From positions 1 through 64,000 of the forward strand of contig JANYFE010000014.1 of the NCBI GenBank assembly GCA_025362795.1: a stretch of 64,000 nucleotides of DNA, read 5' to 3'. Below the pieces are notes generated by a model. The model was given only the letters and a program-made list of their open reading frames with translations. It had not been told where the DNA came from and did not search any database. The position numbers and the translations under genes were made by a program. Shown in pieces: positions 52,923-61,151 of this stretch (position 1 is its first letter; each line of letters begins with the position of its first letter). Origin of the DNA: Rhodobacterales bacterium. GTDB lineage: Bacteria > Pseudomonadota > Alphaproteobacteria > Rhodobacterales > Rhodobacteraceae.

Positions 52923-53669
52923 TCAGTGAGAGGGATGCAGTGCGTCGCGCAGATAGACGCAGGTCAGAATGGTAAAGACATAGGCCTGAATGGCGCAGAC
53001 CAAGAGTTCGAAACCGTACATCGCCGCAATCCCCAGCACCGACAGCGGTGCAATGATCGCGTAAAATCCGAACGTCGCAAACACGTTGATCACGGTGTGT
53101 CCGGCCATCATGTTGCCCGCCAGGCGAATGGAATGGCTCATCGGGCGCACGAAATACGACATCAGTTCGATGACCGCCAGGATCGGCCGCAGCACCAGAG
53201 GCGCTGACGAGACCCAGAACAGGCCCAGGAACGACACGCCGTTCAGAACGAAGCCGACAACCGTGACGGTCAAAAACACCGCCATCGCCATGACCGCCGT
53301 GACGGCGATATGCGACGTGGTGGTGAACGCGCCGGGGATCAGCCCCATGTAGTTGGAGATCAGGATGAAGGTGAACAGCGTCATCACGTAAGGGAAAAAC
53401 TTCACGCCGTCATGGCCGGTGATGTCTACGACCATGTCATGCACAAAGCTGTACAGGATTTCCGCGATGGATTGCGACCGGCCCGGAACCAGCGCCCTGC
53501 GCCGGGTGCTGATCACCATCAACAGGGTGGCAAGGATGACTGCCACGCCCATCCACAGCGTCACGTTGCTGATCGTGTACCAATGCAATGTATCCCCGCC
53601 GAACAGCGGATGAATGCCGAACTGGTGCATCGGTTCGAATGTCGGACCGCTGGTTGCTTCACCTGCCAC
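52923..53669 (-). CDS. atpB: ATP synthase F0 subunit a
   Basis: A 248-residue membrane stator subunit that forms the two proton half-channels. The essential Arg is in [15 protein letters not shown] (about 180-194), and the C-terminal helix [21 protein letters not shown] completes the channel. Five or six spans are visible. The start is GTG, 2 nt after the atpI stop codon, with GAAGGGGAA upstream. It is 55 nt upstream of atpE. Confidence 0.97.
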   Translation of the reverse strand: MAGEATSGPTFEPMHQFGIHPLFGGDTLHWYTISNVTLWMGVAVILATLLMVISTRRRALVPGRSQSIAEILYSFVHDMVVDITGHDGVKFFPYVMTLFTFILISNYMGLIPGAFTTTSHIAVTAVMAMAVFLTVTVVGFVLNGVSFLGLFWVSSAPLVLRPILAVIELMSYFVRPMSHSIRLAGNMMAGHTVINVFATFGFYAIIAPLSVLGIAAMYGFELLVCAIQAYVFTILTCVYLRDALHPSH

Positions 53670-53671
53670 GT

Positions 53672-54007
53672 CTATTCCCCTTCACTATCCGCCGAAACCT
53701 GAGCTGCAGTAGCCCCGGTCGCCATTTGCTTCGCGGTCTGCATCATGGTCCGGATACCCGCCGCAAAGCCGAACAGGGCAAAGATCACCAGGAAGATCGG
53801 CATGGTGCCAAACAGCACATCCAGCCCGTAACCGATTGCCAGCCCCAGGATCATACCCGTCACCAGCTCGATCACCATCCTCCAGGCCAACTCACCCTGC
53901 GAGAAACTTGTGCCCGCCTTCACGACGACTTCCGCAGGCTTGCCCTGAGCCTTCGCCAGCTTCGCCTCAAGAGCGCGCAGCCGTGCAAGGTCAGGATCGT
54001 CGCTCAT
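53672..54007 (-). CDS. atpI: ATP synthase protein I (AtpI)
   Basis: A 111-residue small membrane protein, first gene of the F0 operon, thought to help c-ring assembly or Mg transport. It has a charged head ([19 protein letters not shown]) and two spans (about 45-65 and 70-90) with [23 protein letters not shown], the AtpI signature. The start is the ATG at 54007; the longer reading upstream covers the promoter. AAGGGCG is 8 nt upstream. The F1 genes are outside the window, as usual in this group. Confidence 0.92.
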   Translation of the reverse strand: MSDDPDLARLRALEAKLAKAQGKPAEVVVKAGTSFSQGELAWRMVIELVTGMILGLAIGYGLDVLFGTMPIFLVIFALFGFAAGIRTMMQTAKQMATGATAAQVSADSEGE

Positions 54008-54035
54008 GCAAAACGCCCTTCTGACAGTCCCGGCA

Positions 54036-54064
54036 TACCTACGGAACCGGGCATTCCAAGTCAA
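54036..54064 (-). promoter_or_regulatory. Candidate sigma-70 promoter of the F0 operon
   Basis: On the minus strand TTGACT (54064-54059) and TAGGTA (54041-54036) are separated by 17 nt. Transcription would start about 22 nt before the atpI ATG, with AAGGG in the leader as ribosome site. Confidence 0.5.
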
Positions 54065-54189
54065 GTCAGGATGGCACGCGTGAAATGTTGCATAACTAAT
54101 TGATATATAACACATTCACTCGAACCTATCTGACCACGAAAGCCGCATCGGACTGCCGCAAATCTCACCTGCCAAATTCAACCATCCGG

Positions 54190-54218
54190 TTGACCATCGC
54201 CGCGATCCCCCCAATACT
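54190..54218 (+). promoter_or_regulatory. Sigma-70 promoter of the ArsR-type gene, leaderless
   Basis: TTGACC (54190-54195) and AATACT (54213-54218) are separated by exactly 17 nt. The -10 box ends 6 nt before the ATG at 54225, so RNA should start at or next to the start codon, and no Shine-Dalgarno sequence is present. Confidence 0.6.
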
Positions 54219-54224
54219 GCCAAG

Positions 54225-54563
54225 ATGACCGACTGCCTTGACACCACTTTCGCCGCGCTTGCCGATCCGACCCGGCGGGCGATCCTTGCGATGCTGCTTG
54301 AAGACGACATGGCCGTCACCGATGTCGCCGCCCCGTTCCGGATGTCGCTCGCCGCCATTTCGAAACACCTTGCCATCCTGGCCGAAGCTGGTCTGATCAG
54401 TCAGGAAAAGCGTGGCCGCATCAACTGGTGCAAGCTGGAACCCGACGCGATGCGCAACGCCTCGGTCTGGATGCAGGGTTTTGGCCAGTTCGAACCGGTG
54501 GACCTCGACGCTTTCGAACGCTTTCTCGAAGCCGAAATGCACGACAGCCTGACATCCGAATAG
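54225..54563 (+). CDS. ArsR-type winged-helix regulator
   Basis: A 112-residue dimeric repressor-type protein. The winged helix runs from LADPTRRAILAMLL (about 11-24) through VTDVAAPFRMSLAAISKHLAILAEAGLI (about 31-58) to RGRINWCKLEP. The metal-site ELCVCDL motif of arsenic sensors is missing, so it is not a classical ArsR metal sensor; other triggers are likely. The mRNA appears leaderless. The partner genes are unknown; a malonyl-CoA synthetase lies downstream on the other strand. The 3' end is followed by hairpin copy D. Confidence 0.9.
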   Translation: MTDCLDTTFAALADPTRRAILAMLLEDDMAVTDVAAPFRMSLAAISKHLAILAEAGLISQEKRGRINWCKLEPDAMRNASVWMQGFGQFEPVDLDAFERFLEAEMHDSLTSE

Positions 54564-54565
54564 TA

Positions 54566-54619
54566 TCATCTGTTCACAATTATCCTCGGGGGGGTCAGGG
54601 GGGTGGACCCCCCCCCTGC
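54566..54619. repeat. GC-rich hairpin element, copy D
   Basis: ATCATCTGTTCACAATTATC leads to CTCGGGGGGGTCAGGGGGG, then TGGACCCCCCCCCTGC. The stem CAGGGGGG/CCCCCCTG (54596-54618) is nearly all G:C. It shares TCATCTGTT with copy C. It supplies the last codons and stop of the malonyl-CoA synthetase gene on the minus strand. Confidence 0.72.
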
Positions 54620-56103
54620 TTCGGCATGGCAAACCAATCTTTGTATTGCTCCCGCAGCAAATTCTTCTGAACCTTGCCCATCGTGTTGCGCGGCAGGTCC
54701 GTCACCACGACCGCCGCCTTCGGCTGCTTGAACCGCGCCAGATCGCCTGCAATCGCAGCCAGAGCCCCGGCCGCATCGCCGCCCACCAGCACCGCAAAAA
54801 CCGCCTCGCCGAAATCGCCATGCGGCAGGCCGATCACAGCACTTTCGATGACACCGGGCACCGCATCCAGCAACAATTCCACCTCTTTGGGATAGACATT
54901 ATACCCGCCGGTGATGATCAAATCCTTGACCCGTCCGACGATCTGCACATAGCCATCGGTATCCATCACGCCCAGATCGCCGGTGATGAACCAGCCGTCC
55001 GCCCGCAACTCCTCCGCCGTCTTTTCCGGCATCTGCCAGTAGCCCGCGAACACGTTCGGGCCGCGCACTTCGATCACGCCGACCTCACCTGCGGCTTCTG
55101 CCACAATGCGCACCTCGACCCCCGGCAAGGGCAGGCCCACCGTCCCCGCCCGGCGATCGCCATCATACGGGTTCGAGGTGTTCATGTTCGTCTCGGTCAT
55201 GCCATAGCGTTCCAGAATGCGGTACCCGGTCCGCGCCTCGAACTCCCGGTGCGTTTCGGCCAGCAGCGGTGCCGACCCCGACACGAACAGCCGCATGCCT
55301 GCCACCAGCGCCCGGTCAAACCGCGTGTCCGCCAAAAGCCGCGTGTAGAATGTCGGCACCCCCATCATCACGGTCGCCCGGGGCAACAGCCGCAGCACCG
55401 TGTTCAGGTCGAAGCCCGACAGAAAGATCATCTCGGCCCCGCTTAGCAGTGCCACATTCGACGCCACGAACAGCCCATGCGTGTGAAAAATCGGCAGGGC
55501 GTGCAGCAACACGTCTTGTGGCGTGAACCGCCACAGCGCTGCCAGCACCTCGGCATTCGACAGCAAGTTGCGGTGGGTCAGCATCGCGCCCTTGGACCGC
55601 CCCGTTGTGCCAGAGGTATACAGGATCGCCGCCAGATCATCCGGCCCGCATTCTTCGGGCTGAAACGTCAGCGGCTGCCCGGCCATCGCCTCGGCAAACG
55701 TCCCGCCGCCGTCGCCGTCCAATGTCATCAGCGCACAGCCGTGCTGCGTGGCCGGCCCGGCCAAAACCGCCGCCTTCGCCGGATCGCACAGAAACAGCCG
55801 GGGCGTGGCGTTGCCCAGAAAATATGCGACCTCCGCCGGGGTGTAGGCAGTGTTCAGCGGCAAAAACACCGCGCCGACCGCCACGCTCGCCCCGTAGATC
55901 GCCAGCGCCTGTGGTGATTTCGCAACCTGCACAGCGATTCTGTCGCCCTTGATCACCCCCGCCGTCCGCAAAGCGCCGGACGCCCGCGCAACCATCGCGT
56001 GAAACGCCACCCCCGACATCTCTGCACCATCCTGCTGGGTCAAAAGCCGGGTTGTCCGCCCCGCGAGGCCGCCAAAAAGTCTGTCATACAAAGGATTTAC
56101 CAC
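54595..56103 (-). CDS. matB: Malonyl-CoA synthetase (AMP-forming)
   Basis: A 502-residue ANL-superfamily ligase that makes malonyl-CoA from malonate, CoA and ATP. The P-loop motif YTSGTTGRSKGAMLTH and the A5 segment YGMTETNMNTSNPYDG match MatB, and RVKDLIITGGYNVYPKEVE and the C-terminal catalytic Lys of GKVQKNLLRE are intact. The start is GTG at 56103 (MVNPLYDRLFGG), with AAAGGG upstream; longer readings are not conserved. The last residues (GGGPPP) and the stop come from hairpin element D, so the natural stop was lost or displaced. Confidence 0.92.
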   Translation of the reverse strand: MVNPLYDRLFGGLAGRTTRLLTQQDGAEMSGVAFHAMVARASGALRTAGVIKGDRIAVQVAKSPQALAIYGASVAVGAVFLPLNTAYTPAEVAYFLGNATPRLFLCDPAKAAVLAGPATQHGCALMTLDGDGGGTFAEAMAGQPLTFQPEECGPDDLAAILYTSGTTGRSKGAMLTHRNLLSNAEVLAALWRFTPQDVLLHALPIFHTHGLFVASNVALLSGAEMIFLSGFDLNTVLRLLPRATVMMGVPTFYTRLLADTRFDRALVAGMRLFVSGSAPLLAETHREFEARTGYRILERYGMTETNMNTSNPYDGDRRAGTVGLPLPGVEVRIVAEAAGEVGVIEVRGPNVFAGYWQMPEKTAEELRADGWFITGDLGVMDTDGYVQIVGRVKDLIITGGYNVYPKEVELLLDAVPGVIESAVIGLPHGDFGEAVFAVLVGGDAAGALAAIAGDLARFKQPKAAVVVTDLPRNTMGKVQKNLLREQYKDWFAMPKQGGGPPP

Positions 56104-56282
56104 AGGCCGCCCTTTCTGCAATTCCGCAATTCGTGCCACGGCATACCCCGCGTATCAAGCCAGATACGGAAACGCATTGTTTCCAAAGTGACGCTACTCT
56201 CCGCTTAGAGGCCGCGTGGGCGCCACTTTCCTGCCGCGCTTGCCCAGCAGATTAACCCTACGAAGCATGATAGGAGGCCAAG

Positions 56283-56450
56283 ATGAAATACGGTTACGCC
56301 CTGTTGGCACGGTTCGGGTTGTTTACCCAGAAACCCGAAGGCCCGGATGCCTTTGATCTGCGTCTGCAACGCATCGGCACCCGCGAACGTCAGCGCAAGG
56401 TCCGTGCTATCCAGCTGTTCAAAGGGCTGCCGCAACTGATGGAAGCCTAA
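56283..56450 (+). CDS. 55-residue basic protein overlapping mipZ
   Basis: Encoded by MKYGYALLARFGLFTQKPEG and on to KGLPQLMEA; it is basic (RLQRIGTRERQRKVR) with no signal peptide or membrane span. A strong AGGAGG 7 nt upstream of the ATG supports translation. It is convergent with mipZ and overlaps its last 32 nt, so both stops lie in the opposite gene. I do not recognise the family. The length was too short for ordinary ORF listing, but the ribosome site and codon use favour a real gene. Confidence 0.6.
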   Translation: MKYGYALLARFGLFTQKPEGPDAFDLRLQRIGTRERQRKVRAIQLFKGLPQLMEA

Positions 56451-57228
56451 GCTCGTTCATCAGGTCGCGCACCTCTTGCCGGGCCGCGACGTTGGACAAG
56501 TTCAGCTGATCGACCCCGGTATCCTTGAGGTCCATCACCGTCAGGCCCCGCGGGAACAACTCGCGAAAGATCACCCGTTCTGAAAAGCCGGGCGATACCC
56601 GAAAGCCGATCCGGCGCGACAGATCCTCCAAAGCCGCGCCCACCTTTTTCTTGTTGTGCATCTGCTGGGCGCCCAGCCGGTTGCGCAAGACAATCCAGTC
56701 AATCGGCTTCAGCCCGGCCTGTGCGCGCAACTGCCGCGCGTTCCACACCATCTCGGAATAGATTGACGGGCCTTTTACCTTGCCGGTTTCGGTGTCAACC
56801 CGCGCCAGCAGGTCAAAGTCGACAAAGCTGTCGTTCAGCGGTGTGATCAGCGTATCGGCCAGCGAATGTGCGACCTGGCTCAGGCGGGTATGGCTGCCAG
56901 GGCAGTCGATTACGATGAAATCGCTGACCGCCTCCAACGCCGCCACCGCATCAGACAGCCGGTGGTCAAAGGCATTCTCGCCCGGCTGCAACGCGCCCGC
57001 CGCGACTTCCGGCAGGTCAAGGTAATCCGGCGAGGGCAGGTTTATCCCGGCCCGAGCCAGATAGACTTTGCGGTTCTCGATATAGCGGGCGAAGCTTTTC
57101 TGCCGCAGGTCAAGGTCCAGCGCCCCGACGCGATAGCCCATCCGGCACAGCGCCGTGGCGACATGCATCGAGGTGGTCGATTTGCCCGACCCGCCCTTTT
57201 CGTTCCCAACCACGATGATATGCGCCAT
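56419..57228 (-). CDS. mipZ: Division-plane positioning ATPase MipZ
   Basis: A 269-residue ParA-family ATPase that forms a gradient from the poles and keeps FtsZ at midcell. The deviant Walker A motif EKGGSGKSTTS is at 10-20, the Walker A' region is GALDLDLRQKSFARYIENR (about 35-53), and Walker B is DFIVIDCPG (about 103-111). RLGAQQMHNKKKVGAALE is typical of MipZ. It replaces MinCD in alphaproteobacteria. Its 3' end overlaps a small convergent ORF. The upstream 84 nt hold the promoter region. Confidence 0.94.
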   Translation of the reverse strand: MAHIIVVGNEKGGSGKSTTSMHVATALCRMGYRVGALDLDLRQKSFARYIENRKVYLARAGINLPSPDYLDLPEVAAGALQPGENAFDHRLSDAVAALEAVSDFIVIDCPGSHTRLSQVAHSLADTLITPLNDSFVDFDLLARVDTETGKVKGPSIYSEMVWNARQLRAQAGLKPIDWIVLRNRLGAQQMHNKKKVGAALEDLSRRIGFRVSPGFSERVIFRELFPRGLTVMDLKDTGVDQLNLSNVAARQEVRDLMNELRLPSVAAAL

Positions 57229-57312
57229 AACCGTCCCCCGCAGGCTTTTTAAAAGCTATACGGTCAGACCCGGATATAGGGAAGCGGGAACCCGCCCAAG
57301 TTGGCATCCCGG

Positions 57313-57738
57313 TTAAGACGACGGATTGTCACAGCGCAGTTGCTGATCTTCGCAGTGAACCTGCGGCCAATCGGTGCGGCCCCAGCAATAACCCTGCGGA
57401 TCGGCGGTCAGGCGCAATATCCATACCGGCTGCGCCCCGCTGTCGGTACGGCGCACATCGCCTTCCTGGCGCAGGGTCAGGCTGTGGTCGTCGTAGTCCA
57501 GTATGTCATAGCGCTCGCCCGACACCATCGCGCCCGAAGGGCCGACCTTGGGGGTCTGCCAGTTGAACATGGCATGCAGCGGCTGCGCCATGAAATCCAG
57601 CTGATGCGGGTTGGCGGCACAAGAGGTCGCGGGGTCGGTGGCGCTGCCATACTGGCCCAGCGCCCTTTCAAAAACGCTTTGCGCCGGCGCCAGATCGGGC
57701 AGGGCCAGCAGCAGGACCAAAAGGGCAAAAGCACGCAT
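57313..57738 (-). CDS. Secreted hypothetical protein
   Basis: A 141-residue protein with a signal peptide (MRAFALLVLLLALPDLAPAQ). The mature part has Cys residues (SCAAN, YCWGRTDW, HCEDQQLRC) that could form disulfides, and a segment DILDYDDHSLTLRQEGD. I do not recognise a family. The start is the ATG at 57738; the longer reading begins in non-coding DNA. It is on the same strand as mipZ, 84 nt upstream of it. Confidence 0.7.
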   Translation of the reverse strand: MRAFALLVLLLALPDLAPAQSVFERALGQYGSATDPATSCAANPHQLDFMAQPLHAMFNWQTPKVGPSGAMVSGERYDILDYDDHSLTLRQEGDVRRTDSGAQPVWILRLTADPQGYCWGRTDWPQVHCEDQQLRCDNPSS

Positions 57739-57810
57739 CCCGCAACTCTGACGCAGGTGGGGCGCAGAGGCAAAGAAATTGGCCTCACAAAAGAGTGAAC
57801 CCAACGCAAA

Positions 57811-57840
57811 ACAAAAGGCGCCCCAAGTGGAGCGCCTTTA
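57811..57840 (-). terminator. Rho-independent terminator after rpmE
   Basis: On the minus strand AAAGGCGC and GCGCCTTT form an 8-bp stem with a 10-nt loop, followed by TGTTTTG. It starts 19 nt after the rpmE stop codon. The A/T-rich flanks would also allow termination from the other strand. Confidence 0.8.
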
Positions 57841-57858
57841 TTCCGAACTCCGGTGGGA

Positions 57859-58080
57859 TCAGAACCCCAGACCGGCGTATTTGTTCTTGAACTTGGAAAC
57901 TCGGCCGCCGGTGTCCATCAGTTTGGCGTTGCCACCGGTCCAGGCCGGGTGTGCCAGCGGGTCGATGTCCAGCGCCATCTGGTCGCCTTCTTTGCCCCAG
58001 GTGGTCTTGGTGGTGAACAGGGTGCCATCGGTCATCTTGACGGTGATCGAGTGGTATTCCGGGTGAATGCCCTTTTTCAT
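57859..58080 (-). CDS. rpmE: 50S ribosomal protein L31
   Basis: A 73-residue ribosomal protein. [32 protein letters not shown] are characteristic. It lacks the CxxC zinc ligands, so it is the zinc-independent (C-minus) form. It follows rplS by 10 nt and is the last gene of that unit, ending at a terminator (57811). Loss of zinc in this subunit may spare the metal. Confidence 0.96.
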   Translation of the reverse strand: MKKGIHPEYHSITVKMTDGTLFTTKTTWGKEGDQMALDIDPLAHPAWTGGNAKLMDTGGRVSKFKNKYAGLGF

Positions 58081-58090
58081 GGTCAGGATC

Positions 58091-58465
58091 CTATTCCGCT
58101 TTGGCTTTGTAATTGGTGTCTTCGACGATCCGGGCCGACTTGCCGCGACGATCGCGCAGATAGTACAGCTTGGCGCGACGCACGCGGCCGCGACGGATCA
58201 CCTCGATGCTGTCGATGTTGGTGGAATACAGCGGGAACACCCGCTCAACACCTTCACCAAACGAGATTTTGCGCACGGTGAAGCTGGCGGAAATCGTGGC
58301 GCCACCCTTGCGGCCAATCACGACGCCTTCATAGGCCTGCACGCGCGAACGGGTGCCTTCGGTGACTTTGTAGCCGACTTTCACAGTATCACCGGCCTTG
58401 AAATCCGGAATGGTCTTGCCGAGTGCCGCGATCTGTTCGGCCTCGATGATTGCGATCAGGTTCAT
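58091..58465 (-). CDS. rplS: 50S ribosomal protein L19
   Basis: A 124-residue ribosomal protein at the 30S-50S interface. Conserved segments are [16 protein letters not shown] (about 22-37), [31 protein letters not shown], and [14 protein letters not shown]. The ATG at 58465 has AAAGGAAGG upstream. The gene is separated from the trmD group by the YciI-like gene and a 307-nt leader that holds its own promoter (58675-58703). Confidence 0.97.
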   Translation of the reverse strand: MNLIAIIEAEQIAALGKTIPDFKAGDTVKVGYKVTEGTRSRVQAYEGVVIGRKGGATISASFTVRKISFGEGVERVFPLYSTNIDSIEVIRRGRVRRAKLYYLRDRRGKSARIVEDTNYKAKAE

Positions 58466-58772
58466 GCCTGGTCCTTCCTTTCGCTCGGGGTTTTCCCCCG
58501 AAGTGATGCCGCGCCAGCGCTCTTGGTCTTCAACCGGATCCCTACTTTCGTAAGTCCGCCAGAGATGGGCCTGCTTTTTGACAACCGCTCTTTTGAACCA
58601 CGCCCGTCGAAGAAGGCGAACGCTTGGGTCAAAAGGAATCGGGTCCGATGGGCAATTTGACCCCGGACAGCGGGCGTATAGGGGCAGTGTCCCCTGCGGT
58701 CAAGCGCGGGTCGGGGATCACCTCGATTCATTCGCCGCAAAGCCGCACCTTTAGATAAGCGGAACCCGTCAG
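58466..58772 (-). other. rplS leader and promoter region, 307 nt
   Basis: No ORF is supported. On the minus strand the promoter (58703-58675) would give a leader of about 200 nt. Near its end CTTCGGGG and CCCCGAG form a stem around GAAAA, just upstream of AAAGGAAGG, so the ribosome site lies directly after a hairpin. Such a leader could bind a ribosomal protein as feedback control, but I cannot identify a known motif. Confidence 0.55.
58675..58703 (-). promoter_or_regulatory. Sigma-70 promoter of rplS-rpmE
   Basis: On the minus strand TTGACC (58703-58698) and TATACG (58680-58675) are separated by exactly 17 nt. This is among the best promoter matches in the window and allows rplS-rpmE to be transcribed apart from trmD. 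Confidence 0.65.
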
Positions 58773-59210
58773 TCAGCGCTTCTCGAACCTTTCGCGCAGC
58801 GCGTCTTCCTGGGCAATCTGGTCGTCCGACAACAAGTCGGCGAAATCCTCCATCGTGACGAACGGGCGGAGTTCCAATTCGGATGGTCCCGGCATCGGGT
58901 TGGGGCAGCGTTTCGCCCATTCGACCGCCTCGGCCAAATCCTTCACGTCCCAAATCCAGAATCCTGCGACGAGTTCGCGGGTGGCAGAAAACGGGCCGTC
59001 GATCACCTTGCGGCTTGGTCCATCGAACGCAACACGCTTGCCAGCCGACGACGGTTTCAGCCCGTCGCCAGTGACCAGAATTCCGGCGTCTACCAGCGCT
59101 TCGTTGAACTTTCCCATCGCTTCGAACATGTCGCGGGTCGGGCGGTCTGCCTTTAGCCCGGCTTCGCTGTCTTCGGTGGCTTTGACAAATACCATCACTT
59201 TCACTTGCAT
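58773..59210 (-). CDS. YciI/YCII-related protein
   Basis: A 145-residue protein of the YCII-related superfamily. KVMVFVKATEDSEAG (about 3-17) and GPFSATRELVAGFWIWDVKD (about 72-91) with the conserved DGPF segment match this fold, which binds small ligands through a His/Asp pair in some members. Function is unknown. It lies between trmD and rplS, splitting the usual rpsP-rimM-trmD-rplS order. AACAGGAGA precedes the ATG. Confidence 0.85.
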   Translation of the reverse strand: MQVKVMVFVKATEDSEAGLKADRPTRDMFEAMGKFNEALVDAGILVTGDGLKPSSAGKRVAFDGPSRKVIDGPFSATRELVAGFWIWDVKDLAEAVEWAKRCPNPMPGPSELELRPFVTMEDFADLLSDDQIAQEDALRERFEKR

Positions 59211-59301
59211 CTCCTGTTTCCAAACGGGCCAAATTGCTGCGCCGACAAATAGCGCAGTGGAAACGCGTCAACCGAAAGATCAACACCTATATTTTCGGCA
59301 G

Positions 59302-60108
59302 TCAGCGTTTTTTAGCCTGCCCTCGTTTGTCCAGGTAGGCTTGCCACAAATCCGGCCGCTGCTCCTTTGTGATCTCTTCGGCCTGTGCGCGCCGCCATTT
59401 GGCAATCTCGCCATGATGCCCCGATTGCAGCACCGCCGGAATTTCACGGCCCTCCCAGACCACGGGCCGGGTGAACTGCGGAAACTCCAAAAGTCCGTCC
59501 GAGAAACTCTCCTCCTCGGTGGAGGCCTGATTGCCTAGCACCTCGGGCAGCAGCCGGACCGTAGCATCCAACATGGCCTGCGCCGCAATCTCGCCGCCGG
59601 TCAGAACGAAATCGCCCAGACTGACCTCCTCGATCCGGTGATGATCCAACACGCGCTGATCCACCCCTTCGAACCGCCCGCACAGCAGCGTCACGCCCGG
59701 CCCCTGTGACCACTGCCGCGCCATCGCCTGATCAAACCGCCGCCCCCTTGGCGACAGATACACGACCGGCCAATCCGCCGCCTCTGCCGCCTTGACCAAA
59801 GCCCGGTCCAGCACATCGGCCCGCAGCACCATTCCGGCGCCACCGCCAGCCGGACTGTCATCGACATTGCGATGCTTGCCCTCGCCAAAGGTCCGCAGAT
59901 CAAGCGTCTCCAGCCGCCAAAGCCCCTGATCCAGCGCGCGTCCGGTCAGGCTCAACCCCAGCACCCCCGGAAACGCCTCGGGGAACAGTGTAATCACCCG
60001 GGCAACCCAGGCGCCTTTGACGTGCCGGGGCTCCATCAGATCACGCGGCACCGCATTCGCCTGAATGGTCAGCCGCCCGTGTGATTTCAGTTTGGGTTCA
60101 TCCGTCAT
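59302..60108 (-). CDS. trmD: tRNA (guanine-37-N1)-methyltransferase TrmD
   Basis: A 268-residue SPOUT enzyme that methylates G37 of tRNAs. The knot region shows YLSPRGRRFDQAMARQW, LLCGRFEGVDQRVLDHH and EVSLGDFVLTGGEIAA; NQASTEEESFSDGLLEFPQFTRP and VLQSGHHGEIAKWRR follow. The first 33 residues are an extra head before ARVITLFPEAFPG; an internal start cannot be excluded. It is preceded by a membrane protein gene and rimM on the same strand. Confidence 0.95.
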   Translation of the reverse strand: MTDEPKLKSHGRLTIQANAVPRDLMEPRHVKGAWVARVITLFPEAFPGVLGLSLTGRALDQGLWRLETLDLRTFGEGKHRNVDDSPAGGGAGMVLRADVLDRALVKAAEAADWPVVYLSPRGRRFDQAMARQWSQGPGVTLLCGRFEGVDQRVLDHHRIEEVSLGDFVLTGGEIAAQAMLDATVRLLPEVLGNQASTEEESFSDGLLEFPQFTRPVVWEGREIPAVLQSGHHGEIAKWRRAQAEEITKEQRPDLWQAYLDKRGQAKKR

Positions 60109-60218
60109 CTCAGGGCGTCCAAAGCTGGATCAAGCCAGCTTGTTTAAAAACTCGTTTCATCTGTCGCAAGGACTGACTGGTCCAGTTACGTCGATCAACG
60201 CCGAAACGGAACCGCCAA

Positions 60219-61103
60219 TCAATGCGCCGCAGCTTTTGGGCCCAGCCACCCAGCCAGACGCGTCAGCGCCATCATCGCCCCATCTTCGCCTGCATCCGCC
60301 GCAGCCTGCTGGATCTTTCCAACCGCAGGGCAATCGCCTGCCAGACCCGGCTGGGTTTCCTGCATGCGCAGGCAGCGGCCGGCGAACAGGGTCAACATCG
60401 CGCCATCGCGGCCCGCTGCGGCGAAAGCCTGGGCCGGATACGCAGTGCCTGACAGGCGTTCCGCCACGGCAGGATCGGTCGCATGCACGATCAACGCCCG
60501 GATTCCCGCCTGCGTCGCGCGACCCGCCGCCACCGCAGCACCCAGTCCGCGACGGATCTCCTCTGGGTCCAGATGATCGGCAATTGCCGTAAGATGCCGC
60601 CGCAATTCGGCTTCGGACACGTCATCGGGCAGCGCCATGACCTGCCCCAACATCTCATCCGCCAGATCCTCGGTGTCCTTGGCCGGCGCGTCATCCAACC
60701 GATGTAGCAGCGGATCAAATCCGGCATGGTCAGCTGCCACCTTCGGATCCCAGATCAGCCGCGACAAAGGCACCGACAGGAACGACAGCGCCACCGGCAA
60801 AAACCACGGCAGGGCCGGTTTCACCCCCAGCACCCCGCCAATTCCCCGGCCGATTGCAAAACAGACCACCACCAGCAGAACCTGAGTTGCCACCAAGGAT
60901 GCCAGCGGCACCAGCGCCTCGGACCTTGACAGGTCTTGCAGCCGGGCGGGCCACAGATGCGGCCGCAGGATCACGCTCCACAACAGATAGATATTGGCAA
61001 AGATGGCAATCTGGCTCCAGCCTTGCCCCATCAGCCCCGCCAGCAGCGGCCCGAAATACAGCAGGGCGGTCGCCACCTGTAGCAATCGCAAGCGATTGTG
61101 CAT
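60219..61103 (-). CDS. Hypothetical membrane protein between rimM and trmD
   Basis: A 294-residue protein. Four hydrophobic spans are visible in the N-terminal 120 residues (about 8-24, 28-45, 64-88, 98-115); the rest (about 130-294) is soluble and helical, with DEMLGQVMALPDDVSEAELRRHL. No family is evident. It is inserted between rimM and trmD, 48 nt after rimM, and 110 nt before trmD. The start ATG at 61103 follows GGGAGAAACGTA. Confidence 0.7.
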   Translation of the reverse strand: MHNRLRLLQVATALLYFGPLLAGLMGQGWSQIAIFANIYLLWSVILRPHLWPARLQDLSRSEALVPLASLVATQVLLVVVCFAIGRGIGGVLGVKPALPWFLPVALSFLSVPLSRLIWDPKVAADHAGFDPLLHRLDDAPAKDTEDLADEMLGQVMALPDDVSEAELRRHLTAIADHLDPEEIRRGLGAAVAAGRATQAGIRALIVHATDPAVAERLSGTAYPAQAFAAAGRDGAMLTLFAGRCLRMQETQPGLAGDCPAVGKIQQAAADAGEDGAMMALTRLAGWLGPKAAAH

Positions 61104-61151
61104 TACGTTTCTCCCTACGCAATCTGGAGTAGGTTGAACCTTGCCGCGGCG

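Noticed and set aside
51464-52975. 503-residue plus-strand reading across the F0 genes
   Set aside because: Opposite strand of atpF, atpF' and atpE; no domain or start signal.
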